Source: Anaerolineales bacterium
Lineage (GTDB): Bacteria > Chloroflexota > Anaerolineae > Anaerolineales > UBA4823
DNA length: 64,000 nt
NCBI GenBank assembly: GCA_016935755.1
Contig: JAFGQI010000093.1
Span: forward strand, 29,005 to 93,004
Direction of reading: 5' to 3'
Below, one piece after another: positions 18,041 through 26,673 of the stretch (position 1 is the first letter of the stretch; the number at the start of each line of letters is the position of its first letter). Below the pieces are notes generated by a model. The model saw only the letters and a program-made list of their open reading frames with translations. It was not told the origin of the DNA and did no database searches. The translations under genes and the position numbers were made by a program.

Positions 18041-18073
18041 TGCCAGGTGTCAGATCCACTCTGACACCTGGCA
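18041..18073. terminator. Perfect 14-pair inverted repeat, likely terminator
   Basis: TGCCAGGTGTCAGA (18041-18054), five-base loop, TCTGACACCTGGCA (18060-18073). It lies 37 bases past the stop of the triple-domain secreted gene and upstream of the ABC exporter operon. On the minus strand it is followed by GTTTATTT, a weak U-tract. It could also be a dispersed repeat element (see findings). Confidence 0.55.
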
Positions 18074-18109
18074 TGTTCTAAACTATTTTTCTATCTGGGC
18101 TCTGCTCAG

Positions 18110-20176
18110 TCAGGGGCAAACCCACAACGAGACATCATCCACATACATGGCGGTCACGCCGCTGTAGCCGTTGTTGTAGGTGCCGAACTGCAAGTTGATC
18201 GTCGAGCCAGCGTATGGACGCAGATCAAACGAATAGTAATGCCAGTACTGTTCGTTGCTGCGCCGCCAGATCAAAGTATCAATCCAGTTGTAGGCTGCAT
18301 CCAGGATCAGCAGGTACTGCACATCCCCAGCAGAGGCCTCCTGAGACCATTCCGCCGAGGTGGGGCTCTCCGACATCGGCACGGCGGCATAGGCCTCCCC
18401 GCTGAGCGAATAGATCCAGAAGCTCAGATTGGCTGAACTCAGGCTGGCAGGTAGGGTCACCGTCTGGCGGACATCGGAATAGCTGTACCTGTTTTGCGAC
18501 TGGTAATAGATCCCTGTGCGCATGGAGCGAGCTCCATTGTGCTTGAAGAAAGTGGAATACCCAGCCGAAAATGCAGTCAGAGGGGCATACCAGGCGCTGT
18601 TGTTTTCAAAACCACCGTTGCTCACCTTTTCTGTGCAGCCGGGGGGTGGAGGTGGGGGCGGAGTGCTGGTGCAGGTGTCGACATAGATTTCATCCACATA
18701 CATGGCGGTCCTGCCGCCATACCCATCATTATATGTGCCAAACTGGATGCGGATCGATTGGCCGCGATAAGCGATCAGGTTATATTCCCGATACAACCAA
18801 CCCGCTGAATTTTTGTTCGTCCAGGAGGCCAGGTATTCACGAATCACCTGAGTGTAGGGGTTCAAAATCAGAAAATACTGAGAATCAGCTGCCAGATCAG
18901 ACTCCCCCCATACGGAGCCCACCTCTGGCATGATGGCTTCTTCACTCAATGCGGCGGGTTCTTGCGATTGCGGCCAAAGGCGTACCCTCAGCACAGCGCT
19001 GGTGGCATCCGAGGGGATGGTGATGGTCTGCCAGGCATCTGAATAACTATAGACATTCGCCATGCTGTAGAGCGGGATGCCGGTGCGCATCGAGCGAGAA
19101 CCCACGTAGCTGTAATCATAGGAATAACCCGCCGGGTAAGGTGTAGTCGGGATGCCCCAGTTGCCGTTGTATTCAAAACCGCTGTTGAGAATCTGGTTCA
19201 CACAGGCTGGAGGCGGGGGAGGTGGAGGAGGCGGGCTGCTGGTGCAAACTTCCAGCGAAACATCATCCACGTACATGGCGGTCACCCCGCCAGCGCCATC
19301 GTTATAGGTGCCAAACTGCAGCTTGATGGATTGTCCCCTCCACTTGGTGAGATCGAAAGAGTAGTAGGTCCAAACCTGGCTGTTGGAACGCACCCACATC
19401 AAAGTTTCCAGCAGATCGTTGCTGGTATTGAGCACCAGCACATACTGGGCGTCGAAAGCGGCTGCTTCATCCGGAGAGGCCTGTTCCAACTGTGGACCAA
19501 CCGGTTCTGGTGGCAGCGCCGAGGTCACAACTTCTCCACTCCTGGGGTTCAGCCAGGCGCGCAGGGTGATGCTGGTGGCGCCAACGGGCAGATTGAGGAT
19601 CTGGCTGCGGGCGGAGGAATAGCTGTAGACGTTATCTCCCGGGTTCAGGATGCCTGTACGCACCGAACGCGCTCCGCTGTGCCATAAAGCCGTGGAGTAG
19701 GCAGCGATGGCGTCAGAGCTGGGGAAGTTCCACCAGGTGTTGGCCTCAAAACCGCCGTTCGTCACGTAGTCGCTACAAGCTGCCAGAGCTACAAAATCCT
19801 GACCACTGAGGCTGCCTTCTACCTGAATTTCGCTTACCGATGGCGTGAACACATAGCCGCTCTTCTCCGGAGCCAGGGCATGCTGGCCTTCTGGCAGAGC
19901 GATGGTGTAATTCCCATTGTCATCGGTGGTGGTGGTGTTGCCCGCGTCATCCGTGATCACTGCGCCGGGCAAAGGATTGGCGCTGGCGTCAGTCACCTGC
20001 CCCGACACCAGATAGGCTTCCGGCGCCTGAGATAGGAAAGGCAGGTAGAGCCAGGGCGTCATCCCAGCAGGCAGTTGTCCATCTGGGCCAGGATCTGGCA
20101 GCGTGCCAGCCAGCGCAGAGGTGGTGAAGGTTAACAGGATAACCACAAAAAGTATTGGGCGAATCAAACGAGTCAT
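18110..20176 (-). CDS. Secreted protein with three tandem carbohydrate-binding-like domains
   Basis: 688 residues; ATG 20176 has AAAGGAGA upstream. The signal peptide ends near residue 23 (TTSALAG). Soon after comes PWLYLPFLSQAP, then a carboxypeptidase regulatory-like (CarboxypepD_reg) beta-domain at about 55-130 (VSGQVTDASANPLPGAVI). Three copies of a beta-sandwich of about 175 residues follow (about 135-312, 325-500, 511-687). Each begins C...NGGFE or C...NSGFE, has SGARSVRTG or SRSMRTG in the middle, and ends QFGTYNDG.GGVTAMYVDDVSLEVC. The copies are separated by proline tracts (PPPPPPPP). The domains resemble galactose-binding-like folds seen in carbohydrate-binding modules; no catalytic domain is visible. 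The likely role is glycan binding or adhesion at the cell surface. Confidence 0.8.
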   Translation of the reverse strand: MTRLIRPILFVVILLTFTTSALAGTLPDPGPDGQLPAGMTPWLYLPFLSQAPEAYLVSGQVTDASANPLPGAVITDDAGNTTTTDDNGNYTIALPEGQHALAPEKSGYVFTPSVSEIQVEGSLSGQDFVALAACSDYVTNGGFEANTWWNFPSSDAIAAYSTALWHSGARSVRTGILNPGDNVYSYSSARSQILNLPVGATSITLRAWLNPRSGEVVTSALPPEPVGPQLEQASPDEAAAFDAQYVLVLNTSNDLLETLMWVRSNSQVWTYYSFDLTKWRGQSIKLQFGTYNDGAGGVTAMYVDDVSLEVCTSSPPPPPPPPPACVNQILNSGFEYNGNWGIPTTPYPAGYSYDYSYVGSRSMRTGIPLYSMANVYSYSDAWQTITIPSDATSAVLRVRLWPQSQEPAALSEEAIMPEVGSVWGESDLAADSQYFLILNPYTQVIREYLASWTNKNSAGWLYREYNLIAYRGQSIRIQFGTYNDGYGGRTAMYVDEIYVDTCTSTPPPPPPPGCTEKVSNGGFENNSAWYAPLTAFSAGYSTFFKHNGARSMRTGIYYQSQNRYSYSDVRQTVTLPASLSSANLSFWIYSLSGEAYAAVPMSESPTSAEWSQEASAGDVQYLLILDAAYNWIDTLIWRRSNEQYWHYYSFDLRPYAGSTINLQFGTYNNGYSGVTAMYVDDVSLWVCP
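18113..19772 (-). repeat. Three-fold internal repeat encoding the binding domains
   Basis: Three units of about 530 bases (roughly 19772-19240, 19206-18672 and 18645-18113) encode related domains. The most similar stretch is the end of each unit, encoding TAMYVDDVSL or TAMYVDEIYV. The proline-rich linkers between units give short GGN-type repeats at 18639-18660 and 19207-19230. Confidence 0.7.
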
Positions 20177-20346
20177 AGGTGTTCTCCTTTCTATGCTCTA
20201 GGGCGATTCTACGCGGTATGCGCAGCGAATGTAGTAAAAGGTTTGTTAAATATAAACAGCACTGCTTCACCATCCCTCTTGACGTGCTATCAAGCCAAAT
20301 GGTTCCCAGGAGACCACCTCAACCTCTAACATGCGCAACAGGCGCG

Positions 20347-20386
20347 CTGCGTCCCTGACAAAGGATATCTCATGCCAGGGACGCAG
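20347..20386 (-). terminator. Hairpin after the aldehyde oxidoreductase gene
   Basis: An 11-pair perfect stem (CTGCGTCCCTG at 20347-20357, CAGGGACGCAG at 20376-20386) begins four bases past the stop at 20390. It has an 18-base loop and no U-tract, so it may mark the 3' end of the long operon rather than terminate by itself. Confidence 0.4.
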
Positions 20387-20389
20387 GAT

Positions 20390-22297
20390 TTACAAATCCG
20401 CTACCCACTCAATGCCCACTTCCGCCAGGGAGGCGCGGGTGGGCACTCCATCCGGAGTCCAGCCAAGGATTTGGTAGTATAGATCCAAGGCTGCATCTAT
20501 CTCAGTCTGAGTCAGTGCTACGCCAGCTGTAGGCCCGGTACCTGCCAGAGGCTGGAAGAATTTCTTTGGCAAGCGATCGTCCTTGCGCGTGAAGCCTTCA
20601 CGCGCGTTGAAGGCGCGCATAAGATTCAGCCGTCGCTGCCCGACTTTCATCAGTTCGAACAGGCTGACAGGCCAGCCAGTGACAGCGCGCACCAGTTCCA
20701 CGATCTCGGTTGGGCCGTAGAGCGTCCAGGCCGGCCCCCAGACAAACTGGCATAACTCCAGGGTATCCAACATACTGTAGAAGATATGCGTATAAGCCGC
20801 AAAACGGATTTTCTCTGGCCCAAGCGATCCTGGCGGCTGAACCTCTTTCAAATCCAACTCAGCCAGCCGCTCCAGGTAAAGTGGTGCGGCAATCCCATCC
20901 TCGTACATCCAGTCATGCTCGCTGGATTGGTGGTCGGCGCCGAAGGGGTTGACCGCATAGATCAGGCCCAGGGAGCGCTTGGCCTGCGGCATGTGCGCCG
21001 GGGCCTCTTCTCCCTTCACCGCAATCAGGCAATCCTGCGCGGCAGCCCCCCAGACCGCCGCGGCGCGCACAGAGCCCTGGGAGAGCACAGATCCCAACGG
21101 GCCAGTGTTCTTGACGATCTGATCGAGGACGGCAAGCATTGCCTCTACATTACCAAAGCGCAGTTCCAGCCCCCCAGTTTGCTGCAGGCCGATGATACCC
21201 TTCTCATAGCACTCCATGGCAAAAGCGATCGTCGCTCCACAGGATATTGTATCGACGCCGTACATGTTGCAGATCTGGTTGGCCAGCGAAACTGCAGCCA
21301 GATCCTGTATGCCGCAGTATGAGCCAAAGGTTGCCAGGGTTTCATATTCAGGCCCGCCATACAGCGGATCAACCTGATAAGGCCCCTCTTTTACCTCAAC
21401 CACACGTTTGCAGCGCACCACGCAGGCATAGCAAGTGTCACGTTCTTTCATGATTGTTTCGCTCATCCGCTCGCCGCTGAGTTCTTCGCACCCTTCAAAC
21501 TGGGCTTCGGAATAGTTGCGGGTTGGCAGAGAACCGAAACTGTTCTGCGGCATCACTACGCTGGGGGTGCCAAGTGTCCCCAGACCATCCATATCTGGAT
21601 TTTCAGGCATCAACTTTGGCCCCTTACGATTCAAAGCGGTCAGGGCCTGTGGATCGGCTATCTGGGGTTTTTGCCTGCCGCGCACTACGACTGCTTTCAG
21701 GTTCTTGCTAGCCATCACCAGACCCATACCGGTGCGCCCATTGTTTCGATTGGACATATTCACCAGGCTGGCAAAACGTACGTCATTTTCTGCACCTGGG
21801 CCATACTGGAGCACCTCAATCTTTTCATCCCCCAATTCTTGCTTCAGCATGGCCTCCACCTCGCCGGTGACTTTTCCCATCAGGTGGGCTGCATCGTGCA
21901 AAGCAGGCACACCATCGATGATGGTCAGATAAACTGGACGCTCAGACCGGCCCTTGATGACCAGGCCATCAAAACCAGCAAACTTCAATTCGGCAGGGAA
22001 GAAGCCGCCGCACTGCGAGTCGCCGATGCCGCCGCTCATGGGGGATTTTGCATTGGCATTGAGCCGGCTTTGTCCCGAGATGGACGCGCCTGTAATCACG
22101 CTGATCATCAAGGTGAGCACATTCTCGGGGGCCAGGGGATCTACTCCGGCAGGCATATCGCGCAGGATGTAGAACAAGCCCATAGCACTGCCGCCCATGT
22201 ACTTGCGGTAAAAAGATTCTGACGGCTGCTCTGTGTTTAACTGACCATGAGTCAGATCAACATGTAGAATTTTCCCATTGTAACCATTCGGCATCAT
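20390..22297 (-). CDS. aor: Tungsten-dependent aldehyde:ferredoxin oxidoreductase
   Basis: 635 residues, the usual family length; start ATGATG after GGAGGTAG. The N-terminal domain begins NGKILHVDLTHGQL and has the pterin-binding features GGSAMGLFYI and NANAKSPMSGGIGDSQCGG. Cysteines in CYACVVRC (about residue 286) and CQFVWGPAW (about residue 510) are placed to bind the single [4Fe-4S] cluster. The enzyme oxidises aldehydes to acids and passes two electrons to ferredoxin, normally under anaerobic conditions. It is the last gene of a run with aminotransferases whose products are aminoaldehydes or semialdehydes, so those are likely substrates (inference). It has no partner electron-transfer subunit nearby. 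Confidence 0.93.
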   Translation of the reverse strand: MMPNGYNGKILHVDLTHGQLNTEQPSESFYRKYMGGSAMGLFYILRDMPAGVDPLAPENVLTLMISVITGASISGQSRLNANAKSPMSGGIGDSQCGGFFPAELKFAGFDGLVIKGRSERPVYLTIIDGVPALHDAAHLMGKVTGEVEAMLKQELGDEKIEVLQYGPGAENDVRFASLVNMSNRNNGRTGMGLVMASKNLKAVVVRGRQKPQIADPQALTALNRKGPKLMPENPDMDGLGTLGTPSVVMPQNSFGSLPTRNYSEAQFEGCEELSGERMSETIMKERDTCYACVVRCKRVVEVKEGPYQVDPLYGGPEYETLATFGSYCGIQDLAAVSLANQICNMYGVDTISCGATIAFAMECYEKGIIGLQQTGGLELRFGNVEAMLAVLDQIVKNTGPLGSVLSQGSVRAAAVWGAAAQDCLIAVKGEEAPAHMPQAKRSLGLIYAVNPFGADHQSSEHDWMYEDGIAAPLYLERLAELDLKEVQPPGSLGPEKIRFAAYTHIFYSMLDTLELCQFVWGPAWTLYGPTEIVELVRAVTGWPVSLFELMKVGQRRLNLMRAFNAREGFTRKDDRLPKKFFQPLAGTGPTAGVALTQTEIDAALDLYYQILGWTPDGVPTRASLAEVGIEWVADL

Positions 22298-22335
22298 CTA
22301 CCTCCAAATCCGACAAATAGTTCTCCCGACATCAA

Positions 22336-23904
22336 TCACTCGCTGAGATCGCCAAAGCCAAAGGGCCGGTGAAAATCGACCACTTTACCATTGATATCGG
22401 TCAGTTCCTTTGGCTTATCGAATTTCTGGGTGAGCAAAGAAACCACGATGAAGAACACCACCGAGGTGATAAACGCGGGTGTTGAGGCGATATAAATGGC
22501 ATCCCAGGTGGCGCATTCTACATCTTCTGCACAGGCTACATATGTCTGCGGATAGAAGACAAAAGTAAGGATCAGCCAGGAGATGACCCCTGAGAAGAAG
22601 GAAGCCAGAGCGCCGGTATGGTTGGCCTTCTTCCAATACATACCGATGATATATGGCGCGGCCATGCCGACCAATATCGAGGTGTTGCTGAGCACGGCCA
22701 GTTTGTAAATTGTCGTTGCGAACATGGCAATCAGCAAACTTATCGCTCCACTCACCAGCAAGCTGAGCCGCGTCATCAGCAGTTGAGTCTTATCCGAGAT
22801 GTCTGGCTTGAAGACCTTGATGATATTTTCAGTGAACATGGTCGCGCCCGCCAGCATGGAGCTGTCGGAGGTGCTCATCAAGGCAGAAGCCAGAGCAGCC
22901 ACAAAGACCGCAGCCAACACGGGCGGCAGGAACTTGAGCGCCATGGTGATGAGGATAAACTCAGTCTCTTCCATGGGCAGATCTGGGCCGATCGCGCCAT
23001 AAGCAGCCATGCCAATGAGCGGCGAGAGCACGCCAAAGGACAGGTAGAGCAGCGCGGCCAGGTAGGTAGCTTTGACCGCAGTTGACTCATTCTTTGAGGC
23101 GCAAGTTCGCTGCAGGTAATCCTGGGCCGGAATGGCACCCAGGCCGAGAGATATCCAGGCCGCGATGTAGTAGAACCATCCTGGCGAACCAGTGTAACCC
23201 AGATAGCCCTCATCCTTGATTGGCCAGAGGGCAAATGGCTCAGACACATACTGCGAGCCAGCCAGGCCGAAGAACTCCTTGATCCCGCCAACATTTGTGA
23301 CAATGGCAGTAACGATCATGATCAAGCCAAAGCTAGTCAGGAACATCTGCATGAAGTCCAGGGCGGTATCCGCCCATAGACCGCCTGCCATGGTGTACAA
23401 GGTGACGATGACTGCCACCAGGATCATGCCTGTGGATAGAGGCCAGCCCAGCAAAGCCTGCAGGATGCTGCCCCCAGCTACGATTTGCGCCGCGGTCCAG
23501 CCAAAATAGGTAATAATTTGAGTCACTGTGCCGATCACCGACATGGCTGTGCCATAGCGGTGCTGGAAGAAATCCATAATGGTCACATATTGGGCGCGCC
23601 GCGCAATACGAACAATGAATACGCCAGCCACCACCAGGCACATCGTTGCGCCAAACGGGTCGAACACCACCCCCTGGAACCCGTATTGGTACGCCGTAGC
23701 GCTGGAACCCATCAGGGTTTCTGCTGCGAACCAGGTAGCCATGATAGAGGGCGCTGCCATCCAAAGCGGCAGACGGCGGCCCGCCAAGACATAGTCCACA
23801 TTGGTCTCAACCTTTCTGGAGGCCCAATAGCCTATGATCAGGCGGATGATCAAAATGATCACGATCCCGGCAATGATCATACCCGAATATTCATAACCTT
23901 CCAT
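22336..23904 (-). CDS. Sodium:solute symporter family protein (second copy)
   Basis: 522 residues with about 13 membrane helices; start ATG 23904 after AGGAGGAAGATAAG. The family features are NVDYVLAGRRLPLWMA near the N-terminus, AAQIVAGGSILQALLGW, LWADTALDFMQMF and ALASALMSTSDSSMLAG (sodium-site region). It is about as similar to the transporter at 26674-28311 as a paralogue would be, and both lie in the same operon. SSS proteins bring in amino acids, sugars, urea, polyamines or carboxylates with Na+. The neighbours suggest an amine or amino acid substrate. It is 38 bases from the oxidoreductase gene. Confidence 0.9.
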   Translation of the reverse strand: MEGYEYSGMIIAGIVIILIIRLIIGYWASRKVETNVDYVLAGRRLPLWMAAPSIMATWFAAETLMGSSATAYQYGFQGVVFDPFGATMCLVVAGVFIVRIARRAQYVTIMDFFQHRYGTAMSVIGTVTQIITYFGWTAAQIVAGGSILQALLGWPLSTGMILVAVIVTLYTMAGGLWADTALDFMQMFLTSFGLIMIVTAIVTNVGGIKEFFGLAGSQYVSEPFALWPIKDEGYLGYTGSPGWFYYIAAWISLGLGAIPAQDYLQRTCASKNESTAVKATYLAALLYLSFGVLSPLIGMAAYGAIGPDLPMEETEFILITMALKFLPPVLAAVFVAALASALMSTSDSSMLAGATMFTENIIKVFKPDISDKTQLLMTRLSLLVSGAISLLIAMFATTIYKLAVLSNTSILVGMAAPYIIGMYWKKANHTGALASFFSGVISWLILTFVFYPQTYVACAEDVECATWDAIYIASTPAFITSVVFFIVVSLLTQKFDKPKELTDINGKVVDFHRPFGFGDLSE

Positions 23905-23976
23905 CTTATCTTCCTCCTTTTTCTTTTGTAATGGGTTATATGATCACTGAAAGAATTAAAATGATATTTTTGAGGG

Positions 23977-25182
23977 TTACATCTCCTTAATCCCATATGG
24001 GAATCCATAATCAGCCATCCTTTCCATGAATGGGACTGGATCAAACGCCTCCGGGCCAAGCACACCCACTGCTTTCCAGAGACCGTGCTGCAGCAGATCC
24101 CAGCCGATCACAGCGTTAAAGGCTGTCTGCGCCACCACTGACTGGCAGCCCCAGGTCTGCATACACTCTTCATTATCGGCAACCTGGTAAATATAAACCT
24201 GGCGCGGTTTCCCATCCTTCTTACCCTTGATCCAGGTGCCGGCGCAGGTTTTACCGAACATGCGATCGCCCAGGTGGGCCGGGTCTGGCAGGCAAGCTGC
24301 CACCACGTCGCGCGGGGCAACCATGACATCCTTGACCTTGATCGGCTCTTTGTTATCCAGGCCAAGCATATGCAGGGTCTTAAGCACACCGATGAACTGG
24401 TCGCCCAGGCCGTATTTGAAGGTCACGCGTTTGCATTTCACCCAACGCGGCACGAGCAGTACCTCTTCATGCTCCACATTGACCACCTCAACTTTACCAA
24501 TGCCCTCAGGAAATTCAAAGATTTCAGGTTCGGAAAATGGCTCGGTAGTGAACCAGCCTTTGGCTGCTTCCCAGATTACAGGTGGATTCAGACATTCCTC
24601 GATCGTGGTCCAGATGGAAAAGTTGGGGGCAAACTCATAGCCGCGCACTTCGATGTTGGCGCCATCCCGGATGCCGATCTCCTCAATCTCATCGAACAGA
24701 TAATCCTGAGCGTAACGGGCGAACACATCCGCCATGCCTGGCTCGACTCCCAGGCCGAGCAATGCCAGCAAGCCCTTCTTCTCCCACTGGACCGCGCGTT
24801 CGAACTGGTAATCGCCCAGCTTGACGCCGCAGACCTGGTAAGGCTGCTCGGGATGCGGCTCCGACAGGGTCATGGCCATATCCATATAGGTGCAGCCGTA
24901 GGAATAAGCCGCCTCGAAGATAGGCACATTGAAGGATGGATCGCAAGCGTTCATAATCAGATCGACATGATACTTGCGCGCCAGCTCTTCGATCTTCTGT
25001 TGATCCCCGGCGTCCACCCATTCAATCGGAAAACGCTCCGGCTGCCCCAGCTTAGCCTGCACTTCCTGGCAGCGGGCGAGGTTATAATCAGCCAACACAA
25101 CCAGTTCAACCCAGGGACGTGGTTTGGCTATCGCCGCGATCGCCTCGCCAACACCCCCCACTCCGACAAGTAATACTTTCAT
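23977..25182 (-). CDS. Saccharopine dehydrogenase family enzyme, carboxynorspermidine dehydrogenase-like
   Basis: 401 residues; start ATG 25182 after AAGGAG. The N-terminal Rossmann motif is VLLVGVGGVGEAIAA. The C-terminal part has CLPDPAHL, then GTWIKGKKDGKPRQVYIY, then ADNEE. From memory these match the equivalent stretch of carboxynorspermidine dehydrogenases (GTWVQGKKDGKERSVFIY), and the total length fits that group (about 400 residues). That enzyme reductively joins aspartate semialdehyde and a diamine such as 1,3-diaminopropane. It could also be a related saccharopine-type dehydrogenase. No carboxynorspermidine decarboxylase lies nearby, so a degradative or different condensing role is possible. 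Confidence 0.8.
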   Translation of the reverse strand: MKVLLVGVGGVGEAIAAIAKPRPWVELVVLADYNLARCQEVQAKLGQPERFPIEWVDAGDQQKIEELARKYHVDLIMNACDPSFNVPIFEAAYSYGCTYMDMAMTLSEPHPEQPYQVCGVKLGDYQFERAVQWEKKGLLALLGLGVEPGMADVFARYAQDYLFDEIEEIGIRDGANIEVRGYEFAPNFSIWTTIEECLNPPVIWEAAKGWFTTEPFSEPEIFEFPEGIGKVEVVNVEHEEVLLVPRWVKCKRVTFKYGLGDQFIGVLKTLHMLGLDNKEPIKVKDVMVAPRDVVAACLPDPAHLGDRMFGKTCAGTWIKGKKDGKPRQVYIYQVADNEECMQTWGCQSVVAQTAFNAVIGWDLLQHGLWKAVGVLGPEAFDPVPFMERMADYGFPYGIKEM

Positions 25183-25207
25183 ACGTTTTCTCCTTTTTTT
25201 ACCTGGC

Positions 25208-25262
25208 TGAATGGGAGTTGAGGATCTTCAAAACCTGGTGGTGATTTCTCAACTCCCATTCA
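25208..25262 (-). other. Intercistronic 15-pair hairpin
   Basis: TGAATGGGAGTTGAG (25208-25222) and CTCAACTCCCATTCA (25248-25262) form a perfect stem with a 25-base loop between the diamine aminotransferase and the dehydrogenase genes. After it, the minus strand reads GCCAGGTAAAAAAAGGAG, which is the ribosome site, not a U-tract. It is more likely an RNA processing or stability element than a terminator. Confidence 0.55.
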
Positions 25263-25270
25263 ATTTGTGC

Positions 25271-26629
25271 CTACAGTGTTTTAGATATTTCAGCCAACGT
25301 ATCAGACAGCCGGTCGAGCACAGCGCTGAGCTGCTCAATTGTAATTACCAACGGCGGCTCGATGCGAATGGTTTGGGCGCTGGTCAGGGTGCCGGCAACC
25401 AATACCCCGCGCTTGAACAGTCCTGCGGCAACTTTATAACCCACCTCAGGATTGTGGAAATGCATGCCGATCAGCAAGCCTTTCCCCGTGATACCATAAA
25501 ACATTTGAGGGTATTGGGCAACCAGTTCTTTTAGCTTCGGGATCATGAACTCGCCCTTAGCAGCAGCCTGCTCCCACAGACGATCACGCAAGGTCACATT
25601 GATGGCTGCAATCGCCGCACTGCATGCCAGCGCTCCGCCTCCGGTCGTGGTCGTGTGGATGAAGGGGTTGGGGAACATCATGCACTGCCAGATCTCCTCC
25701 GTAGAGCAGAAGGCGCTGACTGGCATGACCCCGCCGCCCAGCGATTTTGCCACCGAGAGGATATCCGGCACCACATCCCAATGGTCTACTCCCCACAGCT
25801 TCCCCGTGCGGCCCAGGCCCGTCTGCACTTCGTCGGCAATCAGCAGTACGCCGTAATGCCTGGTCATCTCTCGCAGGCGCGGCCAGAAGTCATCCGGCGG
25901 CACGATCCCACCCGCTTCACCCTGGATCGGCTCAAAAAGACAGGCCGCGATATCTATGCCCACCTTTTGACATATCTCCAGCTGGCGCTCTACTGCGTCC
26001 GCATCGCCAAAAGGCACATGGTAAACCGGCCCGCCATACATCATGCCCACCGGCTGGCGGTAATCCGATTTGCCCAACATCGACAGCGAGCCCATCGTCT
26101 TGCCGTGGAAAGCCTTAACCGCCACGATAAAGCCGCTCTTGCGGGTGTACATCTTGGCGAGCTTGATCGCGCCTTCAATACACTCTGTGCCGCTGGCGGC
26201 AAAGAAGCTGTATTTGATATCGCCAGGGGTGATTTCAGCCATCAAACGCGCCAGAACGCCGCGCAGCGGGTCGATCAATTCCTGGCTGGGCATGGGAGTG
26301 CGTCCAAGCTGTGATCGCACAGCGGCGACCACATCCGGATGTCCCCAGCCCAGGTCCATCATGCCATATCCGCCCAGGCAGTCGATATACTCACGTCCCA
26401 GCACGTCCCGGAAAATCGCCCCTGAGCCAGTCCATTCAGTAGCCGCCCAGTCGCCCGCCTCGGTGACCGACTTGCGGTAATCCAGCCAGCCTCGGTTGAA
26501 GTGCTCGGCAAAGTTGTACTTGCTTTCCTCGCAGATCCACTTTCCCTCGTCTTCTGGCACTTCAGATTTCTTGATGATCTCCAGCCAGCGTTGAGAATAC
26601 GCCAGGGCTTCAGATAGATTTTTCTGCAT
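25271..26629 (-). CDS. patA: Putrescine (diamine) aminotransferase-like class III enzyme
   Basis: 452 residues; start ATG 26629 after AAAGGAGAG. The sequence follows Escherichia coli putrescine aminotransferase (YgjG/PatA) closely from memory: FNRGWLDYRKSVTEAGDW, EYIDCLGGYGMMDLGWGHP, MPSQELIDPLRGVLA, TPGDIKYSFFAASGTE, LLIADEVQTGLGRTGK and AGTLTSAQTIRIEPPL. The PLP lysine is in SVAKSLGGGVMP. PatA transfers an amino group from putrescine or a similar diamine to 2-oxoglutarate (or pyruvate), giving an aminoaldehyde. It lies between the two symporter genes and next to the carboxynorspermidine-dehydrogenase-like gene. That context supports diamine metabolism. Confidence 0.85.
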   Translation of the reverse strand: MQKNLSEALAYSQRWLEIIKKSEVPEDEGKWICEESKYNFAEHFNRGWLDYRKSVTEAGDWAATEWTGSGAIFRDVLGREYIDCLGGYGMMDLGWGHPDVVAAVRSQLGRTPMPSQELIDPLRGVLARLMAEITPGDIKYSFFAASGTECIEGAIKLAKMYTRKSGFIVAVKAFHGKTMGSLSMLGKSDYRQPVGMMYGGPVYHVPFGDADAVERQLEICQKVGIDIAACLFEPIQGEAGGIVPPDDFWPRLREMTRHYGVLLIADEVQTGLGRTGKLWGVDHWDVVPDILSVAKSLGGGVMPVSAFCSTEEIWQCMMFPNPFIHTTTTGGGALACSAAIAAINVTLRDRLWEQAAAKGEFMIPKLKELVAQYPQMFYGITGKGLLIGMHFHNPEVGYKVAAGLFKRGVLVAGTLTSAQTIRIEPPLVITIEQLSAVLDRLSDTLAEISKTL

Positions 26630-26673
26630 ATGAACTCTCCTTTGTCACATCATGATCCAATCAGAGAATGACG

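Noticed and set aside
18639..19230. GGN-type short tandem repeats as possible CRISPR or minisatellite
   Set aside because: They are proline codons in linkers of the triple-domain protein and have no spacer structure.
24274..25173. A 299-residue plus-strand frame
   Set aside because: It is antisense to the carboxynorspermidine-dehydrogenase-like gene, without ribosome site or recognisable domain.
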